A stretch of DNA of 50,798 bases from Pararhodospirillum photometricum DSM 122. Lineage in GTDB: Bacteria; Pseudomonadota; Alphaproteobacteria; Rhodospirillales; Rhodospirillaceae. The notes beneath the pieces were generated by a model. It made no database searches. It was not told the DNA's origin and worked only from the letters and a program-made list of their open reading frames with translations. A program made the position numbers and the translations under genes. This document shows positions 9,810 to 17,674 of this stretch, piece after piece. Position 1 is the stretch's first letter. Each line of letters begins with the position of its first letter. The stretch is from the NCBI RefSeq assembly GCF_000284415.1, contig NC_017059.1, positions 103,540 to 154,337 on the forward strand. The letters run 5' to 3'.

Positions 9810-10435
9810 GGATGCTCCAGTCCGGTACGCGCCAAATGGAGGCGGGCGTCCGGCGCCTTGAACAGATCCCCGGGCGCGAGGGCCGGCTCGGGGTCGTAAC
9901 CCAGCAACTGGGCAATGGCCAGGGCCACGTCGCGCCCGGCCACCTGATCGGCGATCGCCAGCGCCGCGTCCATGCCGGCCGCCGCCCCCACCGTGGTGGT
10001 GAGGGTGCCGCTGGTCACGATCCGCCGCCGCACCACTTTTGCGCCAAACCCGGCCAGCAGATCCAGCGCCCGCCAGTGGGTGGTGGCTTCCACGCCCTGC
10101 AACAGCCCGGCCCCGGCCAGAATCAAGGAGCCGGTGGAAACCCCGAGCACCGCCCGAGCCGTGGGCACCACGCGGCGCAGCCACGCCCCCAAGGTGGGAT
10201 CGTGGGCCAGATTGTCGGCTGCCGCGCCGCCGGGCACCACCAGGATCTCGGCACTGTGCACATCCTCCAGGGCAGCGGAGGCCCGCAGCCCTAACGTGCC
10301 CCCGCGCGAATGAACAAGGCCAGACTCCAGCCCGACCACCCGCACCCGCGCCTTGGGCAGTTTGCCCAGAATATCAAACGGCCCAATCGCTTCGAGCGGT
10401 GTCAGACCGTCGTACACCAGGATGACCACGTCCAT
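9806..10435 (-). CDS. DJ-1/PfpI (GATase1-like) family protein with Cys-to-Ser at the nucleophile
   Basis: A 209-residue single-domain protein of the DJ-1/PfpI superfamily, closest by pattern to the isonitrile-hydratase/AraC-N-terminal branch. The acidic residue of IGPFDIL, the PGG in VVPGGAAADN, and the elbow motif VSTGSLILAGAGLLQG followed by EATTHW are visible. In most relatives the elbow reads VCTGSL or similar, with a reactive cysteine; here the position is serine. It may therefore be non-catalytic or use a different chemistry. The gene is translationally coupled to lolC (4-nt overlap), which is an unusual neighbour and does not indicate a function. Confidence 0.8.
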   Translation of the reverse strand: MDVVILVYDGLTPLEAIGPFDILGKLPKARVRVVGLESGLVHSRGGTLGLRASAALEDVHSAEILVVPGGAAADNLAHDPTLGAWLRRVVPTARAVLGVSTGSLILAGAGLLQGVEATTHWRALDLLAGFGAKVVRRRIVTSGTLTTTVGAAAGMDAALAIADQVAGRDVALAIAQLLGYDPEPALAPGDLFKAPDARLHLARTGLEHP

Positions 10436-10455
10436 GTTCTTGGTCCCATAGGGAT

Positions 10456-10488
10456 GAGGGGTCTGGGGAGGTCCGCCTCCCCAGCCTT
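10456..10488 (-). repeat. Palindromic repeat copy (3' of proS)
   Basis: The stem arms CTGGGGAGGT/CCGCCTCCCCAG are almost perfect. The copy lies 17 nt beyond the proS stop and has the same polarity relative to proS as the copies following other genes. Confidence 0.82.
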
Positions 10489-10504
10489 CTCTTCTTGCGA
10501 GGCG

Positions 10505-11815
10505 TTAGCGCCCCGACAGGCGAGCCAACGCGCTCTCGACCGACAACTCCTCGCGCTCGCCGGTGGCGCGGCGCTTCAACTCGACAACCCCGCGCGCCAC
10601 GCCCTTGGGCCCGACGATGACCTGCCAGGGCAGGCCGATCAGGTCCATGGTGGCGAACTTGGCGCCGGGACGGTCGTCGGTATCGTCGAACAACACCGAC
10701 ACCCCAGCGGCGCGCAGACGGGCCTCAAGATCGGCCACCACCGCATCGGTCTCGGCATCCCCAACCTTCAGGTTGATGAGGCCCACCTGGAAGGGCGCCA
10801 CGCTGTCGGGCCAAATGATGCCGGCATCGTCGTGGCTGGCCTCAATGATGGCGCCCACCAGACGCGACACGCCAATGCCGTAAGAGCCCATGTAGACCGG
10901 CACGGTCGAGCCATCTTGAGCCGTGACTGTGGCGCCCATGGGCGTCGAGTACTTGGTACCGAAGGAAAAGATGTGGCCCACCTCAATGCCACGAGCGCTG
11001 ATCAATTCGCCCTCGGGCACGCCGTGGTCGGGGCCGTGCTTTTCGTCGGTGGCGGCGTAGAGGCTGGTCCACTCGTCGAAGATGGGCTCCAGGGCGCCGT
11101 CATAATCGACGTTGGCCGGCACGTCCTTGTCGAGCAAGGCACGATGGCAGAACACGGCGCTTTCGCCGGTGTCGGCCAGAATGATGAACTCGTGGCTCAA
11201 CTTGCCACCGATCGGGCCGGTGTCGGCGGCCATGGGGATGGCCTTGAGACCCAGGCGGCGGAAGGTGCGCAGGTAGGCAACGAACATGCGGTAATAGGCC
11301 CGCCGCGCCGCCTCGGCGTCGAGATCGAAGGAATAGGCGTCCTTCATCAGGAACTCGCGACCACGCATCACGCCAAAGCGCGGACGCACCTCGTCGCGGA
11401 ACTTCCAGTGGATCTGGTAGAGGTTCTTGGGCAGATCCTTGTAGCTCTTGATGTTCTTGCGGAAAATGTCGGTGACCACCTCTTCGTGGGTGGGACCATA
11501 GAGCATGTCGCGCTCGTGGCGATCGACGATGCGCAGCATTTCCTTACCATAGTCGTCATAGCGGCCGCTCTCGCGCCACAGCTCCGCCGACTGAATGGTG
11601 GGCATGAGGATTTCCTGGGCGCCGGCGGCGTCCTGCTCCTCGCGCACCACCTGCTCAATGGCCCGCAGAACCCGCAACCCCAAGGGCAGCCAGCTGTAAA
11701 TGCCCGAGGCGTGCTGACGGATCAGTCCAGCCCGCAGCATCAAACGGTGCGAGACGATCTCGGCCTCGGAGGGCGTTTCCTTCAGGGTCGGCAAAAAATA
11801 ACGGGACAGGCGCAT
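10505..11815 (-). CDS. proS: Prolyl-tRNA synthetase (short alphaproteobacterial type)
   Basis: A class II aminoacyl-tRNA synthetase that charges tRNA(Pro). At 436 residues it is the short form found in alphaproteobacteria, without the ~180-residue INS editing insertion. Motif 1 region [16 protein letters not shown], motif 2 [17 protein letters not shown] and motif 3 [13 protein letters not shown] are present. The C-terminal anticodon-binding domain runs from about residue 340 to the end. The ATG at 11815 gives the typical N-terminus [13 protein letters not shown]. Lack of INS implies that Ala-tRNA(Pro) editing must be supplied by a free-standing protein (established for this class). Confidence 0.96.
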   Translation of the reverse strand: MRLSRYFLPTLKETPSEAEIVSHRLMLRAGLIRQHASGIYSWLPLGLRVLRAIEQVVREEQDAAGAQEILMPTIQSAELWRESGRYDDYGKEMLRIVDRHERDMLYGPTHEEVVTDIFRKNIKSYKDLPKNLYQIHWKFRDEVRPRFGVMRGREFLMKDAYSFDLDAEAARRAYYRMFVAYLRTFRRLGLKAIPMAADTGPIGGKLSHEFIILADTGESAVFCHRALLDKDVPANVDYDGALEPIFDEWTSLYAATDEKHGPDHGVPEGELISARGIEVGHIFSFGTKYSTPMGATVTAQDGSTVPVYMGSYGIGVSRLVGAIIEASHDDAGIIWPDSVAPFQVGLINLKVGDAETDAVVADLEARLRAAGVSVLFDDTDDRPGAKFATMDLIGLPWQVIVGPKGVARGVVELKRRATGEREELSVESALARLSGR

Positions 11816-11960
11816 GACGTCCTTCTCTCCAACGATACCCGGGGCTTGACATCCCGGGGCACTTTAGCTCGGAACCGGTCCGAGGTCGAGAGAGGCCCGG
11901 CCCGGGGACACAGGGCAATCGGGGGACGGGGCCGGCCTTTTCCTGATCGGGGCTTTGGCC

Positions 11961-12167
11961 TCAAGGCTGGGGGGGCGTGAGACCAGCCAAGGCCTCCAGC
12001 AGTGTATCGGCCGCGCCCAGGACCAAGGTGCCGGCCGCCGAGGCGCGCTGAAGGGCCACCAAGCTCGCAAGATCGGCCGCAAGGCCATATCCTTCGATCC
12101 GGGGGGAGACAGGGGTCAGGGACTGGGTCTCCACTGTTTCCGGAAACAGCGCGCCGTAAAGTGACAT
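11961..12167 (-). CDS. 68-residue mini flagellar axial (FlgE-like) protein
   Basis: The ATG at 12167 has a clear AAGGAG site 7 nt upstream, supporting translation. The N-terminus MSLYGALF matches the start of flagellar hook protein FlgE. The last 31 residues (LASLVALQRASAAG... to TLLEALAGL) align without gaps to the C-terminal helix of rod and hook proteins, including the QRA and AD-x-LL-x-x-L positions. The whole central hook domain (about 300 residues or more) is absent. It lies just downstream of fliK on the same strand, the place where flgD and flgE often follow in relatives. It could be a real minimal axial, plug or chaperone-like component, or a relic of an internally deleted flgE. The intact Shine-Dalgarno and both conserved ends favour a functional small protein. 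Confidence 0.7.
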   Translation of the reverse strand: MSLYGALFPETVETQSLTPVSPRIEGYGLAADLASLVALQRASAAGTLVLGAADTLLEALAGLTPPQP

Positions 12168-12212
12168 GGATCCGCTCCTTATACCGTCCGGGGCGTGGCC
12201 TTGCGCGAAAGA

Positions 12213-12230
12213 GGTCCCCCGAAGGGGACC
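12213..12230 (-). terminator. UUCG-capped hairpin between fliK and the mini hook-like gene
   Basis: On the minus strand GGTCCCC-TTCG-GGGGACC forms a perfect 7-bp stem with a stable UUCG tetraloop, followed by TCTTTC. It lies ~20 nt after the fliK stop and ~45 nt before the start of the 68-residue gene. It could terminate, attenuate or set an mRNA processing end. The following U-run is weak. Confidence 0.5.
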
Positions 12231-12250
12231 CGAAGGAAACTCAGGCGGAC

Positions 12251-14018
12251 CTAGACCCGAATGTCCACGCCGCCCCGAGCCGCCGCCTGGGCAGCTCGTA
12301 AAGGATCGTCGCCCAGCAGGGTCTCGGTCTCGCTGGTGTCAGTGCCGCGCGAGGCCTGTCCCAGACCGGAAGATGCCCCATCCTGGTTGAGATTTTCCTG
12401 ACCGGAGCCGCCCCGCAGGCCAAAATCGATGGATCCGCTATCGGCTTTCAGACCGGCCTCTTGCAAGGCGCGCTCCAGGCCGCGCTGGTCGCTTCGCAGC
12501 AAATCCAGGGTCTGCTGGTTATCGGCAAGAACACTGACCTGGACCTCGCCGCCCGAGCCAATGTCCATCTTGACGTCGATTCGACCCAGGGTTTTGGGGG
12601 TCAACTGGACCGAGACCTGATCCATGCCCCGATCAAGAGCCTTGCTGATGTTGACCTTCACCTGATCCATGAGGCGTTGGGCCTCGGGGCTGGGCGGGCG
12701 GGCGGCGGCGCTGGTTTGGGTTGTGGCTTGCGGCCCACTGGCCACGGCCTGCCCACTGGGGGCCTGCACGGCGGTTCCAAGGGCGGGGCTGGTGGTCTGC
12801 GGTGTCGTCGATCCGGGGAGGGAGGACGAGGTGGAGAGGGAGAGGGGAGCCCCCGGACACGGTGCCCTGGGAAGAGCTTGTCCCGGATGGTGCAGGGGAG
12901 ACGGCGGTAGAGGAGACGGCAGCGGCTTGGGCCTGCGCAGGCGTCAGGAAGCCGGCGTCGGGTCCGTCGAGGGAGGCGCCAGCTTGCGACAGCCATTGGG
13001 TGGTAAACGATGAGTCGGGCAGGGGGGAGGTGCTGGAGGAAGGCAGAGAGGAACTGTTGGAGGATCCCGTTTGTCCTCCTTGCCCCCCTTGGCCTGTTTG
13101 TCCGCCCGGGGTCTGGCCTCCTTGGAAGCCTGCATTGCCATTGGTTTCAAGGGCGCGCGGGGTTTCAAGCGGCAGAGCCGAGGCGGTGGTGGATGGCGAG
13201 GGGCGGGAATCGGTGGCCTGGGCGGTCTGGACCTTGACCTCGACGGTGGTCTCGCCGTCCACCGTCCGGGCGAGTTGGGCGGCCTGATTTCGCACGGTTT
13301 CCGACACGTCGGCTTTCGGGGGGAGGGGGCTCGCCTGAGTTTTGGTGGTGGGAGCGACGGGGGCGCTTCCTTCCGTGGCCGAGGCGGTCAGGGCCTGAGC
13401 TGCGGACGTTGCCGGGGAAAGGGGCGCGAGGGTCGAGGACTGGGCCTGGGTCTGGGCCACGTCGGCAGCCGCCGTTTCCGAGGTCGGCTGGGGCTGGGAT
13501 ACCGAACCTGGTGCCGTCGTTGCCGCGGAGCTTGGGCTGGCCCCCAGGGCGGACAGGGGCGTGGTGCCAAGAGGCATGCTGCTGGCCTCCCCAGGGGAGG
13601 ATACGGTGGCGGCAAGCGGAAGGGAGGACGTGACCAGGGTCGGGGGAGTGGCCGCGAGGGAAGAGGGGGGCTCGGCCGAGGAAGGCGGATCATCGACACG
13701 GGTGTCGGTCTCGGCGGTGTCGGTCTCGGGCTCGGTTTCGTCGGCGTCCGGTGTTTCGGCGGCGCGGGCCGCGTCATCCGTCGCTTCGGCGGTTTTGTCA
13801 CGAGACGGCGTGAGGGCGGTGGTCTCTTTGGAGTCAACCCCGCGAATCAAGGTGCGGGAGACCTCGGTCGGGACGGTCTCTCCCTGAACCGGTGTGACCT
13901 GTTCGCGCAGCATTTTAAGAAATTGTTCGCTCGCAGAGGTTTTGGAGGAACTGGACGTGCCATCCGCCCCGACAGAGGAGCTGTTGAGGGAACCGACGAG
14001 GGCCGTCTTGATGTCCAT
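12251..14018 (-). CDS. fliK: Flagellar hook-length control protein FliK, frameshifted
   Basis: FliK is the secreted molecular ruler that switches the flagellar export gate from hook to filament substrates. The start MDIKTALVGSLN at 14018 has a GGAGG-like site upstream. A ~390-residue Ser/Thr/Pro/Gln-rich N-terminal region (FLKMLREQV near residue 32) runs in one frame. The conserved C-terminal Flg_hook domain (VSVQLTPKTLGRIDVKM, then EVQVSVLADNQQTLDLLRSD) is in another frame and ends at 12251. The switch lies near 12800-12890, in a G-rich stretch. The interval is 1768 nt, one base over a multiple of three, so one surplus base explains the break. It may be a sequencing error or a true mutation; if real, hook length control would be lost. 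Confidence 0.85.
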
Positions 14019-14239
14019 GGGGATTTCCTCCGTTGCTTCGTCCGGGGGAGCAGACGGGTCGTCGTGCACCGTTTGCGACCGGACGCAAAACTATTTAGCA
14101 AGCATCGTGCCAAAATCAGGGGGGGTTGAACAAGAGGAGAGAAGGGCGGGACTCGGGGGGCGAGCAAGGGACCCAGAGGGAGGCGAGGGAGCGGAATGGG
14201 TCTTCCTGCCGGCCGGGCGGCAATTTCTGCCCGGCATCC

Positions 14240-14692
14240 TTAGAAGCCGCTCTGATAATCGCGCCGAAGCATCCCCATCAAGGTCAACGATCGGTATCCC
14301 CGCGGGCCGCGCACCGCATCGCGCAGTTTTCCTTCCAGGACAAAGCCGACGTTGGCGAACAGGCGCCGGGCGCAGGCGTTGTCGGAAAACAAGGACAATC
14401 CCACCCGATGGGCGCCCAGCGGCCCAAAGGCGTGGGCCAGGACCGCGCGCGCCATCGCGGTACCCGTGCCAAACCCAGGGGGGGCGGCCACCATGCGCAC
14501 CAATTCAAGGCAGCCGTCGCCGTTGGTCAGCCCTCCCAAAACCACGTAGCCCACCACTCTTTCCTCAGCGTCTTGAAACAGGATATACTGGTGATCAGGA
14601 TCGCTCATCGCTCTCCAGTGGCGATCCTTGGGCCAGGAAGGGACGAGGGATACAACTTCTGGGCGTTCCTCCTGACGCAGCAAAAAAGGCAT
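14240..14692 (-). CDS. GNAT family N-acetyltransferase
   Basis: A 150-residue acyl-CoA-dependent acetyltransferase of the RimJ/RimL-like branch. The acetyl-CoA-binding stretch appears as VRMVAAPPGFGTGTAMARAVL (Q/R-x-x-G-x-G/A pattern, here PGFGTG), followed by LSLFSDNACARRLFANVGFVLEG, the N-A-x-R-x-x-x-x-x-GF motif. The C-terminus RSLTLMGMLRRDY is typical of the branch. The substrate cannot be told. It stands alone between fliK and the divergently transcribed DegT-like gene. Confidence 0.85.
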   Translation of the reverse strand: MPFLLRQEERPEVVSLVPSWPKDRHWRAMSDPDHQYILFQDAEERVVGYVVLGGLTNGDGCLELVRMVAAPPGFGTGTAMARAVLAHAFGPLGAHRVGLSLFSDNACARRLFANVGFVLEGKLRDAVRGPRGYRSLTLMGMLRRDYQSGF

Positions 14693-14942
14693 ATCGGTCA
14701 GGCGGCCCGGGCGTCCTGTCAGCGGCCCCTGGGGAGGGCGGGCTCCTGGGTCGAGGGTGCGGTCATCTGACCAGACGTTTGGTGAGGGGGGGGGCGCCGT
14801 CCGGGGGGTCTTCGGTATGCGTCATAAAGTCAGATCCATTTCAACTGAGGGTTAAGAGGGCGGGAAGGTTCCTCTTTACCCCGGCGGGGCGCTGGGCATA
14901 GCTTCGCCCACCGAATTGATCATACTCCGAGGAACAGAGTCC

Positions 14943-15998
14943 GTGAGCCAAAACCTCTGCGTCAAGCTGTCCGACCGCCTTGCCTCCTTGAACGAATGCA
15001 AGGGCGACGTTCGTCAGGCGATGACCCGCGTCCTGGAGTCGGGCCTGACCGTGTTGGGGCCGGAAGTTGATGCTTTTGAAGGGGCTTTTGCCCGCTGGCT
15101 GGGGGTGGGCGCCGCCGTGGGCGTGTCCAGCGGGACCGATGCGGTCATGGTGGCCTTGCAGGTCGCCGGGGTTCGCAGCGGCGATCGGGTGGTGGTCGAT
15201 GCCTTGGCCAGCGGCGCTTCTCTCGTGGCCCTGACCCGGCTGGGGGCCCAGCCCGTGCGGGCCGATGTCGAGCGTGCCACCTTGACCCTGGCCCCCGCCG
15301 CCTTGGAAGACATCCTGGCCAGGGAGTCCGTCCAGGCCGTCCTGGTCACCCACCGCGATGGTCATCCCGCCGATTTGCCGGCCCTCAAGGCGTTGTGCGA
15401 TGCTCACCGTGTCGCCCTGGTTGAAGACTGCACCGAGGCCCTCGGCGCCGCCCAGGGAGGCCGTCGGGTCGGATGCGTCGGGGTGAGCGCCGCGTTTTGC
15501 TTCGGGCCGGAGCGGACCCTGGCCGCGCTCGGGCGCGCCGGGCTCGTCACCTGCGCCCAAGCCGAGGGGGGGGGAGCCCTGCGCACCGTGCGCGACACGT
15601 TGTTGGATTGCCCCATGGATTCGCTGCAAGCTGCCGTGTTGCGGGCCCAACTGCGCGGGGTGGACGGGGCCATCTTGCGCCGTCAGTCCATCGCCCTGCG
15701 CTACGACACCGCGCTGGGGCCCTTGGGGGTGGTCATTCCAACCGAGCGATCCTCGGCCACCCATGCGTATTGCCGCTACGTGATTCGCGTCGCCGATCCC
15801 CAGCCCGTGCGCGCTGCCCTGGCCGCCCTTGGTTTGGGCGAGGAGGCGCTCTGGCCGTTCGGGACGGTTGCCGATCCGTTGATGCCGGTCGCCGCCCAGG
15901 CGGTTCAGCAAGGGATTGCCGTGCCGGTTTATCCCCAGTTGCCGGCCGAGCATCAGCGGGCGGTGATTGCCGCGATTGCCTCGGCGGTGCGGGCTTAA
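14943..15998 (+). CDS. DegT/DnrJ/EryC1-family protein lacking the PLP lysine
   Basis: The fold is that of sugar aminotransferases of the DegT/StrS family (351 residues from the GTG at 14943; 360 from a TTG at 14916). The early region LGVGAAVGVSSGTDAVMVAL matches the PLP phosphate-binding segment, and LVEDCTEALGA matches the ED-A-x-A-x-G segment. The loop that carries the Schiff-base lysine in relatives (F-x-P-x-K-N/T-L-x-A-x-G-x-G) reads FGPERTLAALGRAG, with arginine at the lysine position, and the histidine after EDxxxA is leucine. It should not be a normal aminotransferase and could be a sensor, a structural paralogue or a decaying gene. The C-terminal third is conserved in pattern but short of clear substrate residues. 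Nothing in the neighbourhood suggests a sugar pathway. Confidence 0.82.
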   Translation: MSQNLCVKLSDRLASLNECKGDVRQAMTRVLESGLTVLGPEVDAFEGAFARWLGVGAAVGVSSGTDAVMVALQVAGVRSGDRVVVDALASGASLVALTRLGAQPVRADVERATLTLAPAALEDILARESVQAVLVTHRDGHPADLPALKALCDAHRVALVEDCTEALGAAQGGRRVGCVGVSAAFCFGPERTLAALGRAGLVTCAQAEGGGALRTVRDTLLDCPMDSLQAAVLRAQLRGVDGAILRRQSIALRYDTALGPLGVVIPTERSSATHAYCRYVIRVADPQPVRAALAALGLGEEALWPFGTVADPLMPVAAQAVQQGIAVPVYPQLPAEHQRAVIAAIASAVRA

Positions 15999-16016
15999 AA
16001 AGGGCAAGGAAAGAAC

Positions 16017-16050
16017 AAGGCTGGGGAGGCGGGCCTCCCCAGACCCCTCG
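16017..16050 (+). repeat. Palindromic repeat copy between convergent genes
   Basis: Arms CTGGGGAGGC and GCCTCCCCAG around a GG loop, 19 nt after the stop of the DegT-like gene and in its polarity. The copy ends just before the converging small membrane protein gene, so it could serve as a shared terminator-like hairpin. Confidence 0.85.
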
Positions 16051-16055
16051 TTTTT

Positions 16056-16322
16056 TTAGCTGCGCCAGCGGTTGAGGACGTCGGCGATGTGGGCCACGAA
16101 AGACAGCAGCAGGATAAAAGCGACCAGGATCCAGGGCGCCCCAACTAGGGCCGCTCTGACAGCCGCCAGCAGCAAGGCGCCGGGCAACAGCAAGGTCACG
16201 ATCCCCAGGGGGGGCAAGCCGCCGCCGCTGCGCCGATGGAGCAGGACCAAAACCCATCCTTCCACCACCATCAGCAGGAGGATGAAATCAATCACCACGC
16301 CCGATGTGAACAGCGCACTCAT
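16056..16322 (-). CDS. Small membrane protein downstream of bchP
   Basis: An 88-residue protein with three hydrophobic segments (about residues 9-28, 39-59 and 62-81) separated by a short basic loop (HRRSGGG). The start ATG at 16322 is preceded by AAGGAG. It follows bchP by 68 nt on the same strand and is probably in the bacteriochlorophyll operon. I do not recognise a named family. Position suggests a role in the photosynthetic membrane, but nothing in the sequence proves it. Confidence 0.72.
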   Translation of the reverse strand: MSALFTSGVVIDFILLLMVVEGWVLVLLHRRSGGGLPPLGIVTLLLPGALLLAAVRAALVGAPWILVAFILLLSFVAHIADVLNRWRS

Positions 16323-16390
16323 GCGGGATCTCCTTCAAGGACCAAGACGAGAGAGGCCGGGCTCTTCTTGCCTCTCCCTACGGTCGTGGC

Positions 16391-17674
16391 TCAGACTCGG
16401 ACCAGTCCCAGGAGATGGGCAATGTTTTTGAAAAAGATTCGGGTCAGGGCCACCGGGTCGCGCCAAGACAGCCGCTTGTTCATGTAGGCATCCCAGGTCA
16501 TGCGTTGGATGGTGGGGTCGGCGCACAGGGCGACGAACCGCTCGCGGCGCTCGTCGGACACGTACCAGAAGCGTTGCATCATCTCGAGGATCCAGAACAC
16601 GAGGCCGTGATCCCACAAGAAGCGCCGTCGGGCCTCACCAAGACACGCTGGGTTGCCGCTCTTGAGAAACCGCTCCACGGCGCGGGCCGCCTGCCGTCCG
16701 CTTTCCAAGGCGTAGTAAATCCCCTCGCCCGACGACGGCGCCACCACCCCGGCGGCATCGCCGGCCAGCAGCACATCGCGGCCATTGTCCCAGCGCTTGC
16801 GTGGCCGCAGGGGAATGGGGGCGCCCTCAGAGCGGAGGGTCTCGACTTCGGAGAGCCCCACGGCGTCTCGCAGCAAACGGGTCGCGTCGCGCAGCGAGAA
16901 GCCCTTGACCTCGGTGCCGACCCCCACGCTGATGGTGTCGCCGTGCGGGAACACCCAGCCGTAGAAGTCGGGCGAGATCCGGCCCTGATACCACACATCG
17001 CAGACACTGGCGTCGAAGCCGGCCGGCGTGCGGACGATCTCGTGATAGGCCGCCACCGTGGGCAGGGTCTCGTCGGGCAGGGCGGCGCGGGCCACCAACG
17101 AGAGGGCACCGTCCGCCCCGATGACCGCCCGGGTGCGCAGGCGTTGCTCCGGGGCGTCCTCGGCCGCGTCCTTGGCTCGATAGACGACCACGGCGGTACC
17201 ATCGTCCTCGCGCTCTAGGGCGCGGAAGGTGCCGGCCACCCGCCGGGCACCGGCCGTGGCCGCCCGCTCGCGCAGCCAGGGATCGAAGGTCTGGCGATCG
17301 ACCATGCCGACATAGCCCTCGCCGATGGGCATTAAGACCACCCGGCCCGAGGGCGCCACCATGCGAGCCCCGTGGACCTTGGCGCACAGGACCGCCTCGG
17401 GAATGTCGAAATCGCGCATCGCCCGGGGAGGGATGGCGCCGCCGCACGGCTTGATTCGCCCTTCGCGATCGAGCAACACCACCGCAAATCCGGCCAGGGC
17501 CAGATCGCGGGCTGCCGTGGCTCCGGCCGGCCCGCCGCCGACCACAACCACGTCAACAGTGCCGCCGCAACCTCCACCACAGGTGCAGGCACACGGCGAA
17601 GTCGAAGGAGAGGCGGAGGGAGCGGGCTCAGGCGCGCACGCGCCGTTGCACGAGCAGGAAGAGCGTTCGGTCAT
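16391..17674 (-). CDS. bchP: Geranylgeranyl (bacteriochlorophyll) reductase with Cys-rich N-terminus
   Basis: BchP reduces three double bonds of the geranylgeranyl tail of bacteriochlorophyll to give phytyl. The 427-residue protein has the FAD-binding VVVVGGGPAGATAA motif starting near residue 42, the conserved KPCGGAIPPRAM segment, and a second FAD motif LLAGDAAGVVAPSSGEGIYYALESG near residue 310. Before the FAD domain lies an unusual ~40-residue extension with seven cysteines (7, 9, 13, 28, 30, 32, 36) in short CxC and CxxxC spacings, rich in Gly, Ser and Pro. This is absent from most BchP proteins I know. Its start overlaps the stop of the PucC-like gene (ATGA), giving the order bchG, pucC-like, bchP as in other purple bacteria. 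Confidence 0.94.
   Translation of the reverse strand: MTERSSCSCNGACAPEPAPSASPSTSPCACTCGGGCGGTVDVVVVGGGPAGATAARDLALAGFAVVLLDREGRIKPCGGAIPPRAMRDFDIPEAVLCAKVHGARMVAPSGRVVLMPIGEGYVGMVDRQTFDPWLRERAATAGARRVAGTFRALEREDDGTAVVVYRAKDAAEDAPEQRLRTRAVIGADGALSLVARAALPDETLPTVAAYHEIVRTPAGFDASVCDVWYQGRISPDFYGWVFPHGDTISVGVGTEVKGFSLRDATRLLRDAVGLSEVETLRSEGAPIPLRPRKRWDNGRDVLLAGDAAGVVAPSSGEGIYYALESGRQAARAVERFLKSGNPACLGEARRRFLWDHGLVFWILEMMQRFWYVSDERRERFVALCADPTIQRMTWDAYMNKRLSWRDPVALTRIFFKNIAHLLGLVRV

Noticed and set aside
10310..11980. A 556-codon open frame antisense to proS
   Set aside because: ProS motifs on the minus strand are unmistakable; the antisense frame is a by-product of base composition.
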